From assembly GCA_027576995.1 (NCBI GenBank), contig JANBQC010000031.1, positions 1 to 64,000 on the forward strand: DNA of 64,000 nt, in the 5' to 3' direction. A model generated the notes under the pieces. That model saw only the letters and a program-made list of their open reading frames with translations, was not told the DNA's origin and did not search any database. This DNA comes from Dimargaris cristalligena. Lineage: Eukaryota; Kickxellomycota; Dimargaritomycetes; Dimargaritales; Dimargaritaceae. A program made the translations under genes and the position numbers. Below, piece by piece: positions 35,285 through 46,350 of the stretch. Every line of letters begins with the position of its first letter. The first letter of the stretch is position 1.

Positions 35285-37958
35285 ATGGTTGCCTCCACGC
35301 CCCGCATCCTAATTGGTCTGGTGGGCCTAGCCCTACTCCAGGTGGCCTCGGCCGCTTCTATTCCCTCCAACAAAATCTTCATGCCGTTCTTGGCCACCGC
35401 GGACGCCAAGATCTGGCTGGGGGAGGCCATGCCGTCGGATGTCAACAATCTGTATATAGTGGGATTTGGTGACTACCAGCCCTTGCTGCCCGCGGATACC
35501 CCCGACCCGTCGTCATCTTCGGCAGAGTCTGAGGAATCGGTGCCCGAGTCCATCCAACCTAAGGCCAAGGCTGTTGTAGGAATCGATGCGGCCATTCAAA
35601 CCGATGATTTCGAGTCTATCCGCGCTGAAGTTCAAGAATCCGAGAACGTGGCCGAAGCCAGCGATCCACAGGCCGAAGAAGAAGAAGGCGAGGATGACGA
35701 ACCCTCGACGGAAAAGGAGGAGGAGGAAGAAGAAGAAGTCCTATCGGCCTCGGACCATATCGAATGGACGGGCGTTTTGAGCAAAAATGGGCGCCAGTAC
35801 CGCTGCAAGGCCGGCTTTTGTATTCTGGAGACCGATAAGAATGGTCAGGAGAGAAGCCGAGGATACCTGACTCTGGTGGACGACCAGGATAACGTCCTCC
35901 TTTCCACGTTGCCCATGGATGCGGAAGACCAGGATGAGGAGGAGGAATCAAATTTGGTGGAGGGTGAAATCTATCTCGACGAGACCGATACCGAATCCGA
36001 GCCGGATATGGATGCCGAAAGCCCGGCCGGACGGACCTCTTTCCAAGCCAACTCTTTGGAGGGGGAGGTACACCCCTCTAATCAGATACCAGCCTCTATC
36101 CCTGTTCCTAATAATCAGCAGACCACTGCGTCTCTGGATAACCTGCAGAAGGAACTCACCGACTATATGGAGGAGATTGCATCGAGCTCCGAGAATGGCA
36201 GTGATATTGGGCGCGTGCTGCCCCAATCCATGGAGTTCAATGATTCGAACTACTCGCCTACTGAATCGGTAAACCGCGCGGATGGCAACAACGACGAGAC
36301 CATCCCACCGGTGGGTACTCAAGGTGCCTGGAATAATGGCCGCCCGCTGCCCTGCTCTCCCACGTTGCACTCCAAAACTACTGCCCAGGACACCTCCGTA
36401 AGCAATTCGGCCGATAATGGAAAGCATGTGGGATTTAATTCGCCCGTCGTTACCGGCTTCATTCCTCCTCGTCAAGTTAGCGAATCGACGAAGGATTCGA
36501 CCTCCAGGTAAGTACTACTGAATTTTGGCTTCTGCCACACGTACTAATTTACTCAGACCAGCGTAGCTATCACTTGGCGGTTGCCGACGATTTAATTGCA
36601 CCCTTAAGGGTATCTCCGATGGATTACGCGACGTTGCTTCGATTTTAGAGGATTCAACTTTCCCTAAAACACCCGCTACCTAAAGCAATGTCCCATCCTG
36701 CCACAAAGTGTGCACATAGATTGGACCGATGGAATCGCCATGTAAATTATATCTAACCCACTTAACTACACCCATATGGTATTGCCGATGTATATATTAC
36801 GGTAATGGTATTTCATCCTGGCATTATAGCGTACCCGTAGAACAATCCCAGTCGCCAGTCGAAGTGACTTATTTTAACGAGCCTGATGAATTATTGGCAG
36901 AGGAAGAGCAGCTTAGAGGGACTAACAGTTATTTGGACGCGGAAAAGACCCACGTTCCGAACAAGGTAATTTCCGACTCCGCCTCTTTCGTTCAGGATCG
37001 GGGTATGGCGTCCACCGATAGTCATAGCATGTCAGTCGAGTCTTTCCTGCAGCCATTCGGGAGCAAGCAGCTCAAGCGCACCCCCACGTCTTTCGTTCAA
37101 GACCGAGGCACACCCGCTACCCCTGACCAGGACTTGTCACTCGAGGCTTTCTTGCAACCGCTTAAGAACACTGCATCCGAGAATGACCGCCCCCCTGTTG
37201 TCGAGGAAAAAACCGAGCACTCTATCCAGGAGCAGCCTTTATCGGTCGAGGCTTTCTTGCAACCGCTGAAGACCACGGCAACCGAGAATGACCGTCCCCT
37301 TTCTGTCCAGGACAAAACCGAGCTCTCTGTCCAGGAGCAGGCTCTACCGGTTGAGTCTTTCTTGCAACCACCGAAAAACACGGTAGCCGAGAATGACCAC
37401 TCCTCTTTTGTTGAGGACAAAACCGAGCTCTCTACCCAGGGGCCGCCTTTACCAGTTGAGTATATATTTCAGTCCCCTTGGAATAGAGAAACCGAGAGCG
37501 TCTTCGTGCCTTCTCAACAAGATATGAATGAAGACTTCACCCCTGTTAACCAGGACCTGCCGATGCAGACTTCCCTGAACTCACACTGGACCATACCGGC
37601 TCCGAATGTACCCGTTCATTCCATCTCCTTGAACCAGGCTGCCACCGAATCGATCAGTGAGGTCATACCCGTCAATGATTCTCCTAATCATGCCCCGTAT
37701 CCGTCGAATCAGGCCCCCACTATCCCTCCCTTTGCTAATGTGGAACAGTTCACCGGAGCATACACCATGCCCGTGCCGGTCCCATCCAATGCCAATGGCC
37801 CCTGGATTCGACCGAGCCCAGTTTCCAGTCAGGGTACTGGCTATTCCTTCCAAGACCCCCATCCTAACAACATGGACCGGCCTAGTGTTAATAGTCACAT
37901 TACGAATCAGCTGTTTTATTTGCAGCTTCCGGAACGCCGCAATGACAAAGAGCCTTAA
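35285..37958 (+). CDS. secreted acidic repeat protein (protein A), 783 aa, 2 exons
   Basis: Exons 35285-36507 and 36830-37958, with a 322-base intron (GTAAGT...TTATAG, phase 2). Not a family I recognise. The N-terminus is a clear signal peptide (MVASTPRILIGLVGLALLQV, cleavage near ASA-ASIP), followed by a short hydrophobic module (IPSNKIFMPFL ... NNLYIVGFGDYQPLLP) similar in plan to two other secreted proteins in this window. Residues roughly 75-420 are very acidic, with Glu runs. Residues about 460-615 carry four to five tandem units of about 35-40 residues built on (V/L)E(A/S)FLQP-(L/P)K-T-ENDR-DKTELS-QEQ. The tail is Asn/Pro/Ser-rich. No membrane anchor or GPI-type end was seen, so a secreted, largely disordered matrix or effector-like protein is likely. 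ATG 35285 is the first in frame. Confidence 0.75.
36990..37455 (+). repeat. tandem coding repeats in secreted protein A
   Basis: Degenerate direct repeats of about 105-120 bases coding units such as SLEAFLQPLKNTASENDR and SVEAFLQPLKTTATENDR. The middle units are the most alike, suggesting recent unequal exchange. Confidence 0.75.
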
Positions 37959-39890
37959 TGGTTAATTAAATCAGCCATGTAGTTATGATTAGCTGGGTAG
38001 GATTGTTCGGGACTAGCTATTCAGTATTAGCTTGAACTTCAATGAATCTATTATTATTTTTATTACCATTATTATCTTAAGCTCCGAGTGTTCTAATTTA
38101 CGCCAAATTCAAGTTTTTTTCTCTGGCTCATGGATATATGAATTTAACCCTTTTCTGGACGGGCTTGGCCCATATTTCCACAACAGTCTATCGAATTATA
38201 TTAGATCAATTGTTGGAAGGGGATAGGTTACTTATAAAATGACTTTAGCGGTATATCAGAGCCATGTCCAAAGTTAACTAAGGGGTATAAATACTATCCA
38301 CAGATGAGAGTCAAGTGAGGTTTGGGCTAGTTCTCACAGGACCTGTGAAGAACTTGCATTTCACTATGATGTTGAAGTAATTAGTGGGGACCACTTAATC
38401 GATCAGTCTCAACTTTTCTATTGCTGTACCTTCCGCAAACCTTCCCCTGTTAAGGGTAGAGTGTAACCAAGCAGGTTTTAAATCTGTATATATTAACAGG
38501 GGTGGCAAAATTAAATAATATAGGGAACTTGGGGATCTTGAACATGTCAGCACGCATATGTATTGTTGGGTGACGCCGCCCCCGACGTATTAGGTTTAGG
38601 GAACTGTGAAACGCCCATGTCTTCCTTCTCTGGCTGTTTCAACGTCGCAATGGAGGACTTTCAGCCAACAAGTTTTGGGTTTTTCGAGGGCTTAGACTGG
38701 CTGGATTCGGAAGCGCTGAAACTCATGGTAGACCCTGGGTAGGACCATAGGGAATAGGTAATTACAGTGGCTGGGGGGTTTGGCATTGCTAGCAAAAAAC
38801 AAAAATACTACATTTAAATAAATGATAGCTCCGAAATATGAGTGTCAATGAGTAGACAACTGTTGTGTTTTCTTTCCAAGATTTCGAATTTTTTTTTGTC
38901 AATTCTAATACTAAAGAAAGGCTCATTGTGTCGTAAAGTAGATACAGAGGACTGCAAATAATAGGTGAAATTGTTAGAAATGTATTGACGATAAAATAAT
39001 TGCAAAGTATTAATTGCATTATTGATAAAAATGGTGACTATCACAGTGTACATTGGTAGGGTAAAAATAGGCTAAACACATAATTGCCGTCTTAACTATA
39101 AGCGGGATGGGATATCAACCGCCATTAATCAAGCATGGCATGTCGGACGGGACTATACCGGAAACACTGCTTTTCAGCCATCTAACAACACTAGAGTAGG
39201 ATAGAGAATGGTATGAAGAATCAGCCGAGTGGACTAATGTGGCTGGCAAATAAGGCCAATGCTGAGGATATTGGAGTGAAATGTCACACAAGTGTAAACG
39301 GTGCACAGCTTCCTCCCCCCAGCGCAACCCAACCTCAAATCAGGGGATCCGTATTAATAGAACAGAAAATGTAAAGACCACGCTAATTGAGTTAATCGGC
39401 GACCTTGACCTTAAAGCAACGGGGCCCTAGTACTTCATGGGCGTCGCAGGAAAATGGCCAATGGTTAGCCCAATCTCGGCGGAGTACGTATGAATAGTTG
39501 TGGAGCCTCCCCTCTCATCTTTCTGTGCCGTTTTTCCCCAAGTCCTGTGGTGGCTTAGCTCCCGAGTTACACATATGTAACAATAATAGTTACTGGCGCC
39601 CATTCCCCGCCAGCTTCCTTCGCGCATAAATAAATCCACCGCCTTCGCCCTGGCTAGCAATAGCAGAGCCACCTTCCCTCCGTGATGACTTTAAAGAGCA
39701 CAGGTTTTTATTATTCTGTCTAGCAATACCTTTATATTATAAGCTCCTTTTTTTGTATTTCCTTATTATTCACAACCTTCATGATATTTTAATTATTTAT
39801 ATTTGGCATTTCCGAACATCAGTTTTAACGTTAAGTTTATTTTATATTATTATTTGCACCCCAATATACCGCTCCTTGCCAACTTCGAAA
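37959..39890. other. spacer between secreted proteins A and B
   Basis: AT-rich, about 1.9 kb, with T-rich and TATA-like sequence (CTTTATATTATAAG) near 39730. No gene supported. Confidence 0.5.
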
Positions 39891-40874
39891 ATGCTTGGCA
39901 AGTTATCGACCTTGGTAACCCGACTTTCGCTGGTCGGGACCGCATTAATTTTGGTCACCTATCAAATCAGTCCAAGTGCCGCTTCGTCTATTGCCGACGG
40001 CCCCGGCTCGGCATACCACTTGCGTTCGCAGTTATTGCCCTTCATCCCCAAAAATGAGCTACCGCCCTCTATGGCCCGATTGGCCACTAATCCGGAAATG
40101 AAATTCATCCGATTGGCATACGTCCCGCTGAGCAAAAAAACTCAACTCCCCGTAGTCCCCGCCGAACCAGCTGGTCGTGTCCTTAGCGAGGGACTCGGGC
40201 CCTCAGATCTCACCACCAGCACCTCCCGAAACGGCAAGCTGTACCGTGATATGGCCGTTCAAACGGAAGCCCAATCCGATTTCCCCGAGGTTCCCACAGT
40301 CCCCGTGGTTGACCTTCGCACCCGCCTTCGTCAAGAAGCCGAGGAGTACGAAAGTATCAACCACCTCTTTGGCGATGTCCTTGAGGTCTTGAAAGAGGCT
40401 AATGTGGACCCCGAGGCCCTCCTTCAGTGTTTCAAAACGAATTCCTCTGCTATGGATCCCTCGGACCCGCCCACGACTTCCTGGTCCGACGATGAGGAGT
40501 GGAAGGGAGAGGAAGAAGAAGGGTCGGTGGGAAACCAAACTCCCAGCCCCCTGTTTAAACTGAACGACCACCCGAATGTCGTTTGCTCCGCGGAAACTTT
40601 GGCCACCTTGGAAAGAATTCTGCGGGACCCGAAAGAGATTGAAAATATCACTACACTGCCGACCCAGCCGTATAACCGCGATACGGTTCTTGAAACCGAG
40701 GCCCTTCATTTGTTCCGCCAGCCCGAGACCCAGGCCATGCGGTTGGCTAATCAAATGCGGGAAGAAACCTTGGCCATGAATGGCGGCAAACTTCAGCAAC
40801 AGAAGTCACTACCAAAGCCCCAACAGCAGCTGGAGCCGTTGCAAACTAAGAAACTGAGTTGGTGGGGGCACTAA
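39891..40874 (+). CDS. secreted protein B, 327 aa, related in plan to A and C
   Basis: Single exon from ATG 39891; the upstream in-frame region is AT-rich and lacks a better start. Signal-peptide-like N-terminus (KLSTLVTRLSLVGTALILVT), cleavage probably near SAA-SS. It is followed by the module LLPFIPKNELPPSMARL ... NPEMKFIRLAYVPL, which resembles FIPKLTKKELKEKLP ... HNMIFIPVLP of the secreted protein at 56352-56894. A second shared patch is DMAVQTEAQSDF, compared with DAAIQTDDFESI in protein A. The middle contains a helical segment (LRTRLRQEAEEYESINHLFG), then an acidic Ser/Glu patch, and the end is Gln/Lys-rich. No known domain and no cysteine-rich pattern. Possibly a cell-surface or effector-type protein. 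Confidence 0.72.
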   Translation: MLGKLSTLVTRLSLVGTALILVTYQISPSAASSIADGPGSAYHLRSQLLPFIPKNELPPSMARLATNPEMKFIRLAYVPLSKKTQLPVVPAEPAGRVLSEGLGPSDLTTSTSRNGKLYRDMAVQTEAQSDFPEVPTVPVVDLRTRLRQEAEEYESINHLFGDVLEVLKEANVDPEALLQCFKTNSSAMDPSDPPTTSWSDDEEWKGEEEEGSVGNQTPSPLFKLNDHPNVVCSAETLATLERILRDPKEIENITTLPTQPYNRDTVLETEALHLFRQPETQAMRLANQMREETLAMNGGKLQQQKSLPKPQQQLEPLQTKKLSWWGH

Positions 40875-41464
40875 GCTAATTGGGGAAGAGTCGGTGCTTG
40901 AAATGTTTAGTGACAATACACCGCCGGGTGCGTAGCATTTTATCTACGGGTGTGATTATGACATGTCATTCACTACGCATACCCGCTCTATTTAACATTC
41001 AGCTTTACCATTACTCTTTTTAATGAAGAATTCAGTAACCAATAGTTATTTTTATATAAATATGACTAAATTCAATTTGGAGAAATTAGCAATAGAATGT
41101 GGACAACGGCTATCTAATTTGGCTTATATATGAGCACAGGCCTAGCGGCTGTATTGGACCACTCACTCCGGTTGTGTTCATATTAAGATGCTCATTATAA
41201 ATCCCGGGATGTGGGAGCATTTATGGTTGGGGTGGTTACTATTACTCATACTCTGTCACAGTGGAATTGCTTCGCTGAATTTTACACGCCACCCTATAGT
41301 CTTTGCATTGGTCAATTCCGGCCCATTCATACCTGTCTCTTACTAGCACGATTCAACCAAATCCAACCGCTTCATTGCTTTCTTAACCTATTTCCTATCA
41401 AACCGCAACGATTACTTGCAACGGTTCATTTCTCACCTTTCTTCACCATCCCGAACCCCCCCCA
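40875..41464. other. spacer upstream of MIC12-like gene
   Basis: Promoter region; AT-rich to about 41200, then a pyrimidine-rich leader running up to the ATG. Nothing else seen. Confidence 0.5.
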
Positions 41465-42072
41465 ATGGCTGCCTCTCGCTCGGTGTCCTTCCTTGGCGGT
41501 CTCATTGTTGCCGCTGGTGCCTACTACGCCGTCAGCGTCGATGTCCTGAAAAAGTTAGAGGAAAGCCAGTCGCTTCTCAAGCGTGTAAATGCCAATCTCC
41601 GTACGGAGATGGGTGGCACCCCCGATGTAAGTTCCAATGGCTTGCTGCCTGACCCCAAGCTGTGACAGGTTGGCCGTGTTCCAACCCAAGGGAATGGCCA
41701 CTCTAGCTATAGCACCATCTCTACCCATTTGGGACTATGCCTGTAATTTTACCTCACTTCCCCCACTAACCCCCCCTCCCCTTTCAACCATTGTCTATTA
41801 TTGGGGTTAACCATGGTATTCTTGCTGGATTATAGAATACTTCCGACGACACGAAGAATGACATCGTGGACCACTCCTCGGCCGTCCCCCATATTCTAAC
41901 TGTGTATTGGACCGAAAAAGACCGCCTTTTCAATAGTATAATACCCCGGACTAAGAGCGCCTGGAATTCGGAAATTCACAATGCCGTTAACCGTCTACAC
42001 CAATTCGAAATCAACGTCCAAAATTGGTCTTGGAGTGACAAGAAGAACGGTCCCAAGGGCAAAGACCAATAG
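41465..42072 (+). CDS. MICOS small subunit, Mic12/Aim5-like, 132 aa, 2 exons
   Basis: Exons 41465-41626 and 41836-42072, with a 209-base intron (GTAAGT...TTATAG, phase 0). Mic12 (Aim5; animal MIC13/QIL1) is a small inner-membrane subunit of the MICOS complex that holds crista junctions. The evidence is the plan and one motif: an N-terminal membrane helix (VSFLGGLIVAAGAYYAVSV) with few charges before it, a short coiled linker (LKKLEESQSLLKRVN), and near the C-terminus the KSAWNSEIHNAVNRLHQFE segment, which corresponds to the conserved 'K-WN-E---V' signature of fungal Mic12. The size is right for the family (100-150 aa). Similarity outside the motif is weak, so another small mitochondrial membrane protein remains possible. 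The upstream leader is pyrimidine-rich. Confidence 0.6.
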
Positions 42073-42474
42073 TACATGTTATGTTTTTATAAACGAATCC
42101 CCCCATATACTTCACTCGATAAAGCCGCCTATTATAAATAAACCCTTTTATCCAAAATATAGTTCCCCATAACTACTGCCAAATTTTTGTTCACTATTTG
42201 TGTTCTCACCAGGCCGCACTAGCTGGCAGTATACATACACACCTGAATTGGCAACAACTTTTACCCACCTTTTTATAACTATCACCTACCGCCTCAGTAT
42301 ATCCTGACTCATCTCAAAACATCTTTCACTGACATCGCCATACTCTGTGCCCATGTCACCACGTTTGAAGCCTTTGTTTTTTTTTCGGTTTAGTACAAAA
42401 TAGTAGTAGCGGCTTAGGAAGAGTCATACAGAGTTGATCGATGTAATTAGGGGAAATATATCTTCTATTCAGTG
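42073..42474. other. convergent 3' intergenic region
   Basis: Lies between the ends of the MIC12-like gene and membrane protein gene 1. Nothing recognisable; AATAAA-like sequence near 42136. Confidence 0.5.
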
Positions 42475-43509
42475 TCACATTTCGATGGAGATATCCGGAG
42501 ACGCCGACATGGGGAAACTGGCCATGGAGAAGGATTTTTCGTCCTTGGTCGATCTGTGTTGCCTACTAGAGCCCAACGCAATGGCCGTACTGCCACTATT
42601 GGCGGTAATCATACCGTCCGAATCCGTGATTTGCGAGCGCTGGGGTCGATGGTGACGACGGGGCGGCCTTCTAGCTTCGTGCGAGGTAGACATGGGGTCG
42701 TTGAGACCCTGGATCTCATGGTGGTAGGCTTGGAGCTGGCGGGTAAGCGCCAGTGACTCGGCTGACCATTTGATTTGCATGATGGCGTCGACCAAAATGC
42801 CAAACGTATTGCCCGTCAATATCATACATTCCAGGATCAGACAGAAGCTACACCCGACCACCGTGTAGATGCCCCCGTGCCGGAACAGCGCTTTTCGCCA
42901 ATGTGATTTTTTCCCCCATCGCTGGTAAGCCATGAGGGCGAACCACGCCGCAATCAACGCACTGTAGCAGAGCAGTTCGGACCCCAGCAGATAGGTGAAC
43001 ATCTGGGGCGGGGCGGCAAAATGACACTCTTGAAAGTAGCCCTTACCCATGGTCATTTCGAGGGTCAGGGCCAGGGCGCCCGCGAATTTAAGAACCTGTA
43101 GAATCAGACCAATCGAAAGGGCGAAATTGAAGAACTGACAGGCTTGGGCAATACGCCATATATACACCCCCATGACGACGGCGGTGGAGAACCAGTAGCA
43201 GAAGTTGTTGAAGTAGGGTTTGAAATTGCAGTTGGTTTCCCAGAAGTAGTCGGACACGCGACTGAGGTGGCAGCCGATGGAAATGACGGACTGGAACATG
43301 GCCGCCGTGAACATGGACGGGGCCCGGTGCTTGAAATTAAGTTGAGTCGACACCATGGCGTTACTGATGTGGATTAATAGGGTACCAGCGAAGGCTATCA
43401 TACCCATATTGGTGGTTGTGAACCACTCGCGGTCGTAGCTCACAATAGGGTCAGTGCCATTCGTAATGTACATACCCGCCCGGGGCTGAAGGACTTGCGG
43501 GATATACAT
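42475..43509 (-). CDS. multi-pass membrane protein, tandem paralogue 1, 344 aa
   Basis: Unrecognised family, single exon. Six hydrophobic helices are clear (for example MGMIAFAGTLLIHISNAM, FTAAMFQSVISIGCH, FSTAVVMGVYIW, SIGLILQVLKFAGALAL, LLCYSALIAAWFALM, YTVVGCSFCLILECMIL), and a weaker seventh (GILVDAIMQIKW) may follow. The N-terminus is short, polar and has an N-glycosylation-type NGTD; the C-tail is hydrophilic, rich in Ser, Thr, His and Arg. A cysteine lies in the loop before helix 3 (ETNCNF) and another in the loop between helices 4 and 5 (YFQECHFA), the same layout as the extracellular disulfide of GPCRs. The paralogue at 45316-46350 has the same length and both cysteines. Start ATG 43509 aligns with that of the paralogue. 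A TATA-like run lies at 43557-43573. Confidence 0.85.
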   Translation of the reverse strand: MYIPQVLQPRAGMYITNGTDPIVSYDREWFTTTNMGMIAFAGTLLIHISNAMVSTQLNFKHRAPSMFTAAMFQSVISIGCHLSRVSDYFWETNCNFKPYFNNFCYWFSTAVVMGVYIWRIAQACQFFNFALSIGLILQVLKFAGALALTLEMTMGKGYFQECHFAAPPQMFTYLLGSELLCYSALIAAWFALMAYQRWGKKSHWRKALFRHGGIYTVVGCSFCLILECMILTGNTFGILVDAIMQIKWSAESLALTRQLQAYHHEIQGLNDPMSTSHEARRPPRRHHRPQRSQITDSDGMITANSGSTAIALGSSRQHRSTKDEKSFSMASFPMSASPDISIEM

Positions 43510-43556
43510 TGGCGTAGGTCTATGGAGTGGTAGATAGAGTAGAAACGGCCGAAGAT

Positions 43557-43573
43557 GTATATATATAGTATAG
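43557..43573 (-). promoter_or_regulatory. TATA-like run upstream of membrane protein gene 1
   Basis: TATATATATAGTATAG-type sequence about 50-65 bases before the ATG at 43509. Confidence 0.35.
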
Positions 43574-45315
43574 ACAAAGTAATGGTCGATGGACTATCAG
43601 AAAATACAAAATACGGACAATTCGACCGGCGGCCGGGAAAAGTAAATCACATAGGTATGCGATGAAAAGCTTTATACGATTAGAACATGGGCACCCGAGA
43701 AGCGGGAATGGATAAAAGAAGCCAATTGAATAAAAAAAAGTACGGATAATTAAGTTAATTGGAGTTAATAACAAAAGGGCACAGACGTGGAATCAGTAAG
43801 AAGAGGAGTGATCACCAACCTCTTTTATATTACAAGCATAGCTCGGCGGGTAGGTGAAGAGCGATGCGGGCTTCTCTGTGTTTTTTTTCCATCTGTTCCT
43901 GGTATAGTCGATGTAATAAGCCGGAGAGAATGATATACTGCTGAACACACGAGTGAATTCGAACTCCTTCCACCACCAGCCGCCTAGACACCGGCTTCAG
44001 GAGAAATTGCTACACCTTCCCCACTTTCCTACGGGTGATGCTCGCAATTTGTACAAAAGAAGATGAGGAACTAGACTGCAGACAACCAATACTTAAATCG
44101 TTCAACTGCAGATTCGTACAGCGCGCTTACACTGGGCCCAGCTGCCTCAACCACTTTGAAAAGGGAACCAGCACTCATTTCATCTGCGTCCTGATAGGTT
44201 TTTCTAGCGACTCTGTTCCCCATGAGAGTGGTGAGCCATCTGGGGGGGACGAGTGTGGACAAGAAAGGGTGGGAGTAGGCTCCTCTCCTGCGCTCGCCAC
44301 GCCAGTGTCGTTTGCGTAGCCACCGATTGAGTCCCATCTGCAATTATTATATAAATGGACACCGACTTGTTTACCAGTTGACTGAATCAGCTCATACACA
44401 GGATGACTGGGAGGGGAAGTTGCTGTATACTGGATCCCATAGCCAATGTGATGCACCAAGGATCTCACAATGACTAAAGCGGAGCTTGTGGTAGATGGTA
44501 CCTAAGAGAATAGGCAAATGGTGTGTCGAAGCCGAGGCACGGGTGTGTATTGATATGAGGCGGTGTAAATAAGGAAGCGATGAACCGTCGCTAAAGGCCC
44601 AGAGTCAGTCTGGGTGATAGGAACAGATTCCTGCCTAGATCCCAGCTTAATATATAGACTAGCAGCCAGAGAAGGCTAGTACTAAAATACGAACAATTAA
44701 GAATGGCAAGAACGTGGCGTCAAAATTAGACGTTAAATGAGTTTGGATACCAGATTCATTATTTATGTAGTATGGCCAACTCGGTATTTTTCAGGAGTAT
44801 AAATAAGAGGCACCTGATTAGTTCTCAGCCGCGCCTTACTGGGCGTAAATCAGGAGAGGACCCCCTATACTCAGGCTGTATTGTGGGCAGGGTCAGCAAC
44901 ACATTGCTCCTCCTGGACTCGCCTCCCAACCGTTCTAGGCCTGCCTAGAGTGGATGACTGCAAGTATCCGACAACCATCCCTGTTGCTGATTGAGTCAGG
45001 TTGCTGACCTCTGCAATCATCACCACATCACATTAATTTTTGCCTTTCTCGCATACCAAGTGCTGGGTTTAAGCGAGGATCCTCAAGTACTGCATTCCCC
45101 GTACACCTCCACCCGCTAGTCATTAAAATTGGCATGTGATTATATTAGATATTTAGGGTAAAGAGTGGGTATAGAAAATAGTGGCCTGAGTTTACGGGTT
45201 GATAAACAAGGTTGGAGCTCAAAATAGGAAAGTAAAAACATTTGAAATTAAGACGAAATCCATCAAATTGGATATCGGTTACCTGAGCCTAAAGGTGGCC
45301 GAACCAGTTTGATGG
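43574..45315. other. spacer between the tandem membrane-protein genes
   Basis: About 1.7 kb containing one doubtful small frame (44071-44337, listed separately). No remnant of a third copy was recognised. Confidence 0.45.
44071..44337 (-). CDS. doubtful small ORF, 88 aa
   Basis: ATG 44337, directly after an AATTGCAG acceptor-like sequence, giving a basic N-terminus (MGLNRWLRKRHWRGERRRG) and a helical C-terminus (SLFKVVEAAGPSVSALYESA). Another frame on the same strand (44175-44468) is also open, so coding status is uncertain. It could be a final exon of a small unrecognised gene or chance. Confidence 0.22.
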   Translation of the reverse strand: MGLNRWLRKRHWRGERRRGAYSHPFLSTLVPPRWLTTLMGNRVARKTYQDADEMSAGSLFKVVEAAGPSVSALYESAVERFKYWLSAV

Positions 45316-46350
45316 TTACGAACGGCTAGTAGTTGCCGATTCTATTTCCGATGGGGCTTTGTAGGTGCCCCCGGATCCAGTGGCGAGACTGCTAGTCGTG
45401 CTCCGAACGCGGTCCCGCATATATCTGATGGTATTAGCCAGGGTACTCGTGTTTGAACCGCCCGGCGACGGTTTGCCGGGAGTACGCACATGCTTCAAAT
45501 TGAAATTGACGAAACCGGAAATGGGCTGGTCACCTTGGCTGCGTCGAAATTCGCGCAATTCCTGGTGCAGGCGCTTCAACTGAGCGGTGAGGGCCATTGA
45601 TTCGATGGCCCACTTGGACTGGAAAAATACTTCCAAGTGGAGGTCAAAGGTGTGGCCGGTTATGATCATACAAAGAATGGCCATGCCGAGGATACAGCAC
45701 ACCACCGTATAAATGGCCCCGTAGTAATAGATTGCCGATTTCCAGGGCTGGTTGTGGCGATAGACCCGGATGGGTATAATCACGGCCCAGGCCAGAATCA
45801 TGGTAGCGTAAACCATAATCTCGCTAATCAAAAAAAGAAAGGCATCAAAAGGTGGCGTGGCATAGTGGCACTCTTGAAAGTATCCAGTACCCACCGTCAT
45901 GTGGACGGTGTAGATAATAGCGGGGATATGCTTGGCGCCCTGGCAAAGCAAGCCAAAGAACATAAAAGACCAGAAGTAGGGTGTGGCTTTGGCCAATTGC
46001 CAGCTAAATCCAGCAATAATAAGACCAGTGGAAAGGGCGTAGCAGAAGTTATTAAGGTATGGCTTGAACTGACAGTCGGTGACAAAAAAAAAATCGGACG
46101 AGCGGCAGAAGTGACAGCCCACGGCAACCAGCGACTGGATCATGGCGACCAAAAACAGAGACGGGATACGGTGTTTAAAGTTGAGTCGGACCGATGTGAC
46201 GGCGTTACTGATATGAATCAAGAGGGTCCCAGCTAGGGCTATCATGGCCATACTGGTGGTGTTGAACCAGTGCCGGTCGTAGTTAACGACCGGGTCCGGT
46301 CCATCTTGGATAATATGATCGTTCCGAAGGACATGTAAGATCGCAGGCAT
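45316..46350 (-). CDS. multi-pass membrane protein, tandem paralogue 2, 344 aa
   Basis: Tandem duplicate of the gene at 42475-43509: same strand, same length and roughly half-identical by eye over the membrane part. Shared blocks include DPVVNYDRHWFNTTSMAMIA, AGTLLIHISNA, LNFKHRIPSLF, DCQFKPYLNNFCY, GTGYFQECHYATPP and KWAIESMALTAQL. The paired loop cysteines (TDC and QEC) are both kept. The C-tail diverges and is rich in Ser and Thr (SPGGSNTSTL, RSTTSSLATGSGG), which would suit a cytosolic regulatory tail. ATG 46350 lies in a CACCATG context and aligns with the paralogue's start; the open frame upstream of it has no conserved counterpart. Function is not known; a cell-surface receptor is an inference from topology only. 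Confidence 0.85.
   Translation of the reverse strand: MPAILHVLRNDHIIQDGPDPVVNYDRHWFNTTSMAMIALAGTLLIHISNAVTSVRLNFKHRIPSLFLVAMIQSLVAVGCHFCRSSDFFFVTDCQFKPYLNNFCYALSTGLIIAGFSWQLAKATPYFWSFMFFGLLCQGAKHIPAIIYTVHMTVGTGYFQECHYATPPFDAFLFLISEIMVYATMILAWAVIIPIRVYRHNQPWKSAIYYYGAIYTVVCCILGMAILCMIITGHTFDLHLEVFFQSKWAIESMALTAQLKRLHQELREFRRSQGDQPISGFVNFNLKHVRTPGKPSPGGSNTSTLANTIRYMRDRVRSTTSSLATGSGGTYKAPSEIESATTSRS

Noticed and set aside
43925..44010. tRNA Leu/Ser-like stretch with TTCGAAT on the minus strand
   Set aside because: The T-stem does not pair and no acceptor stem is present.
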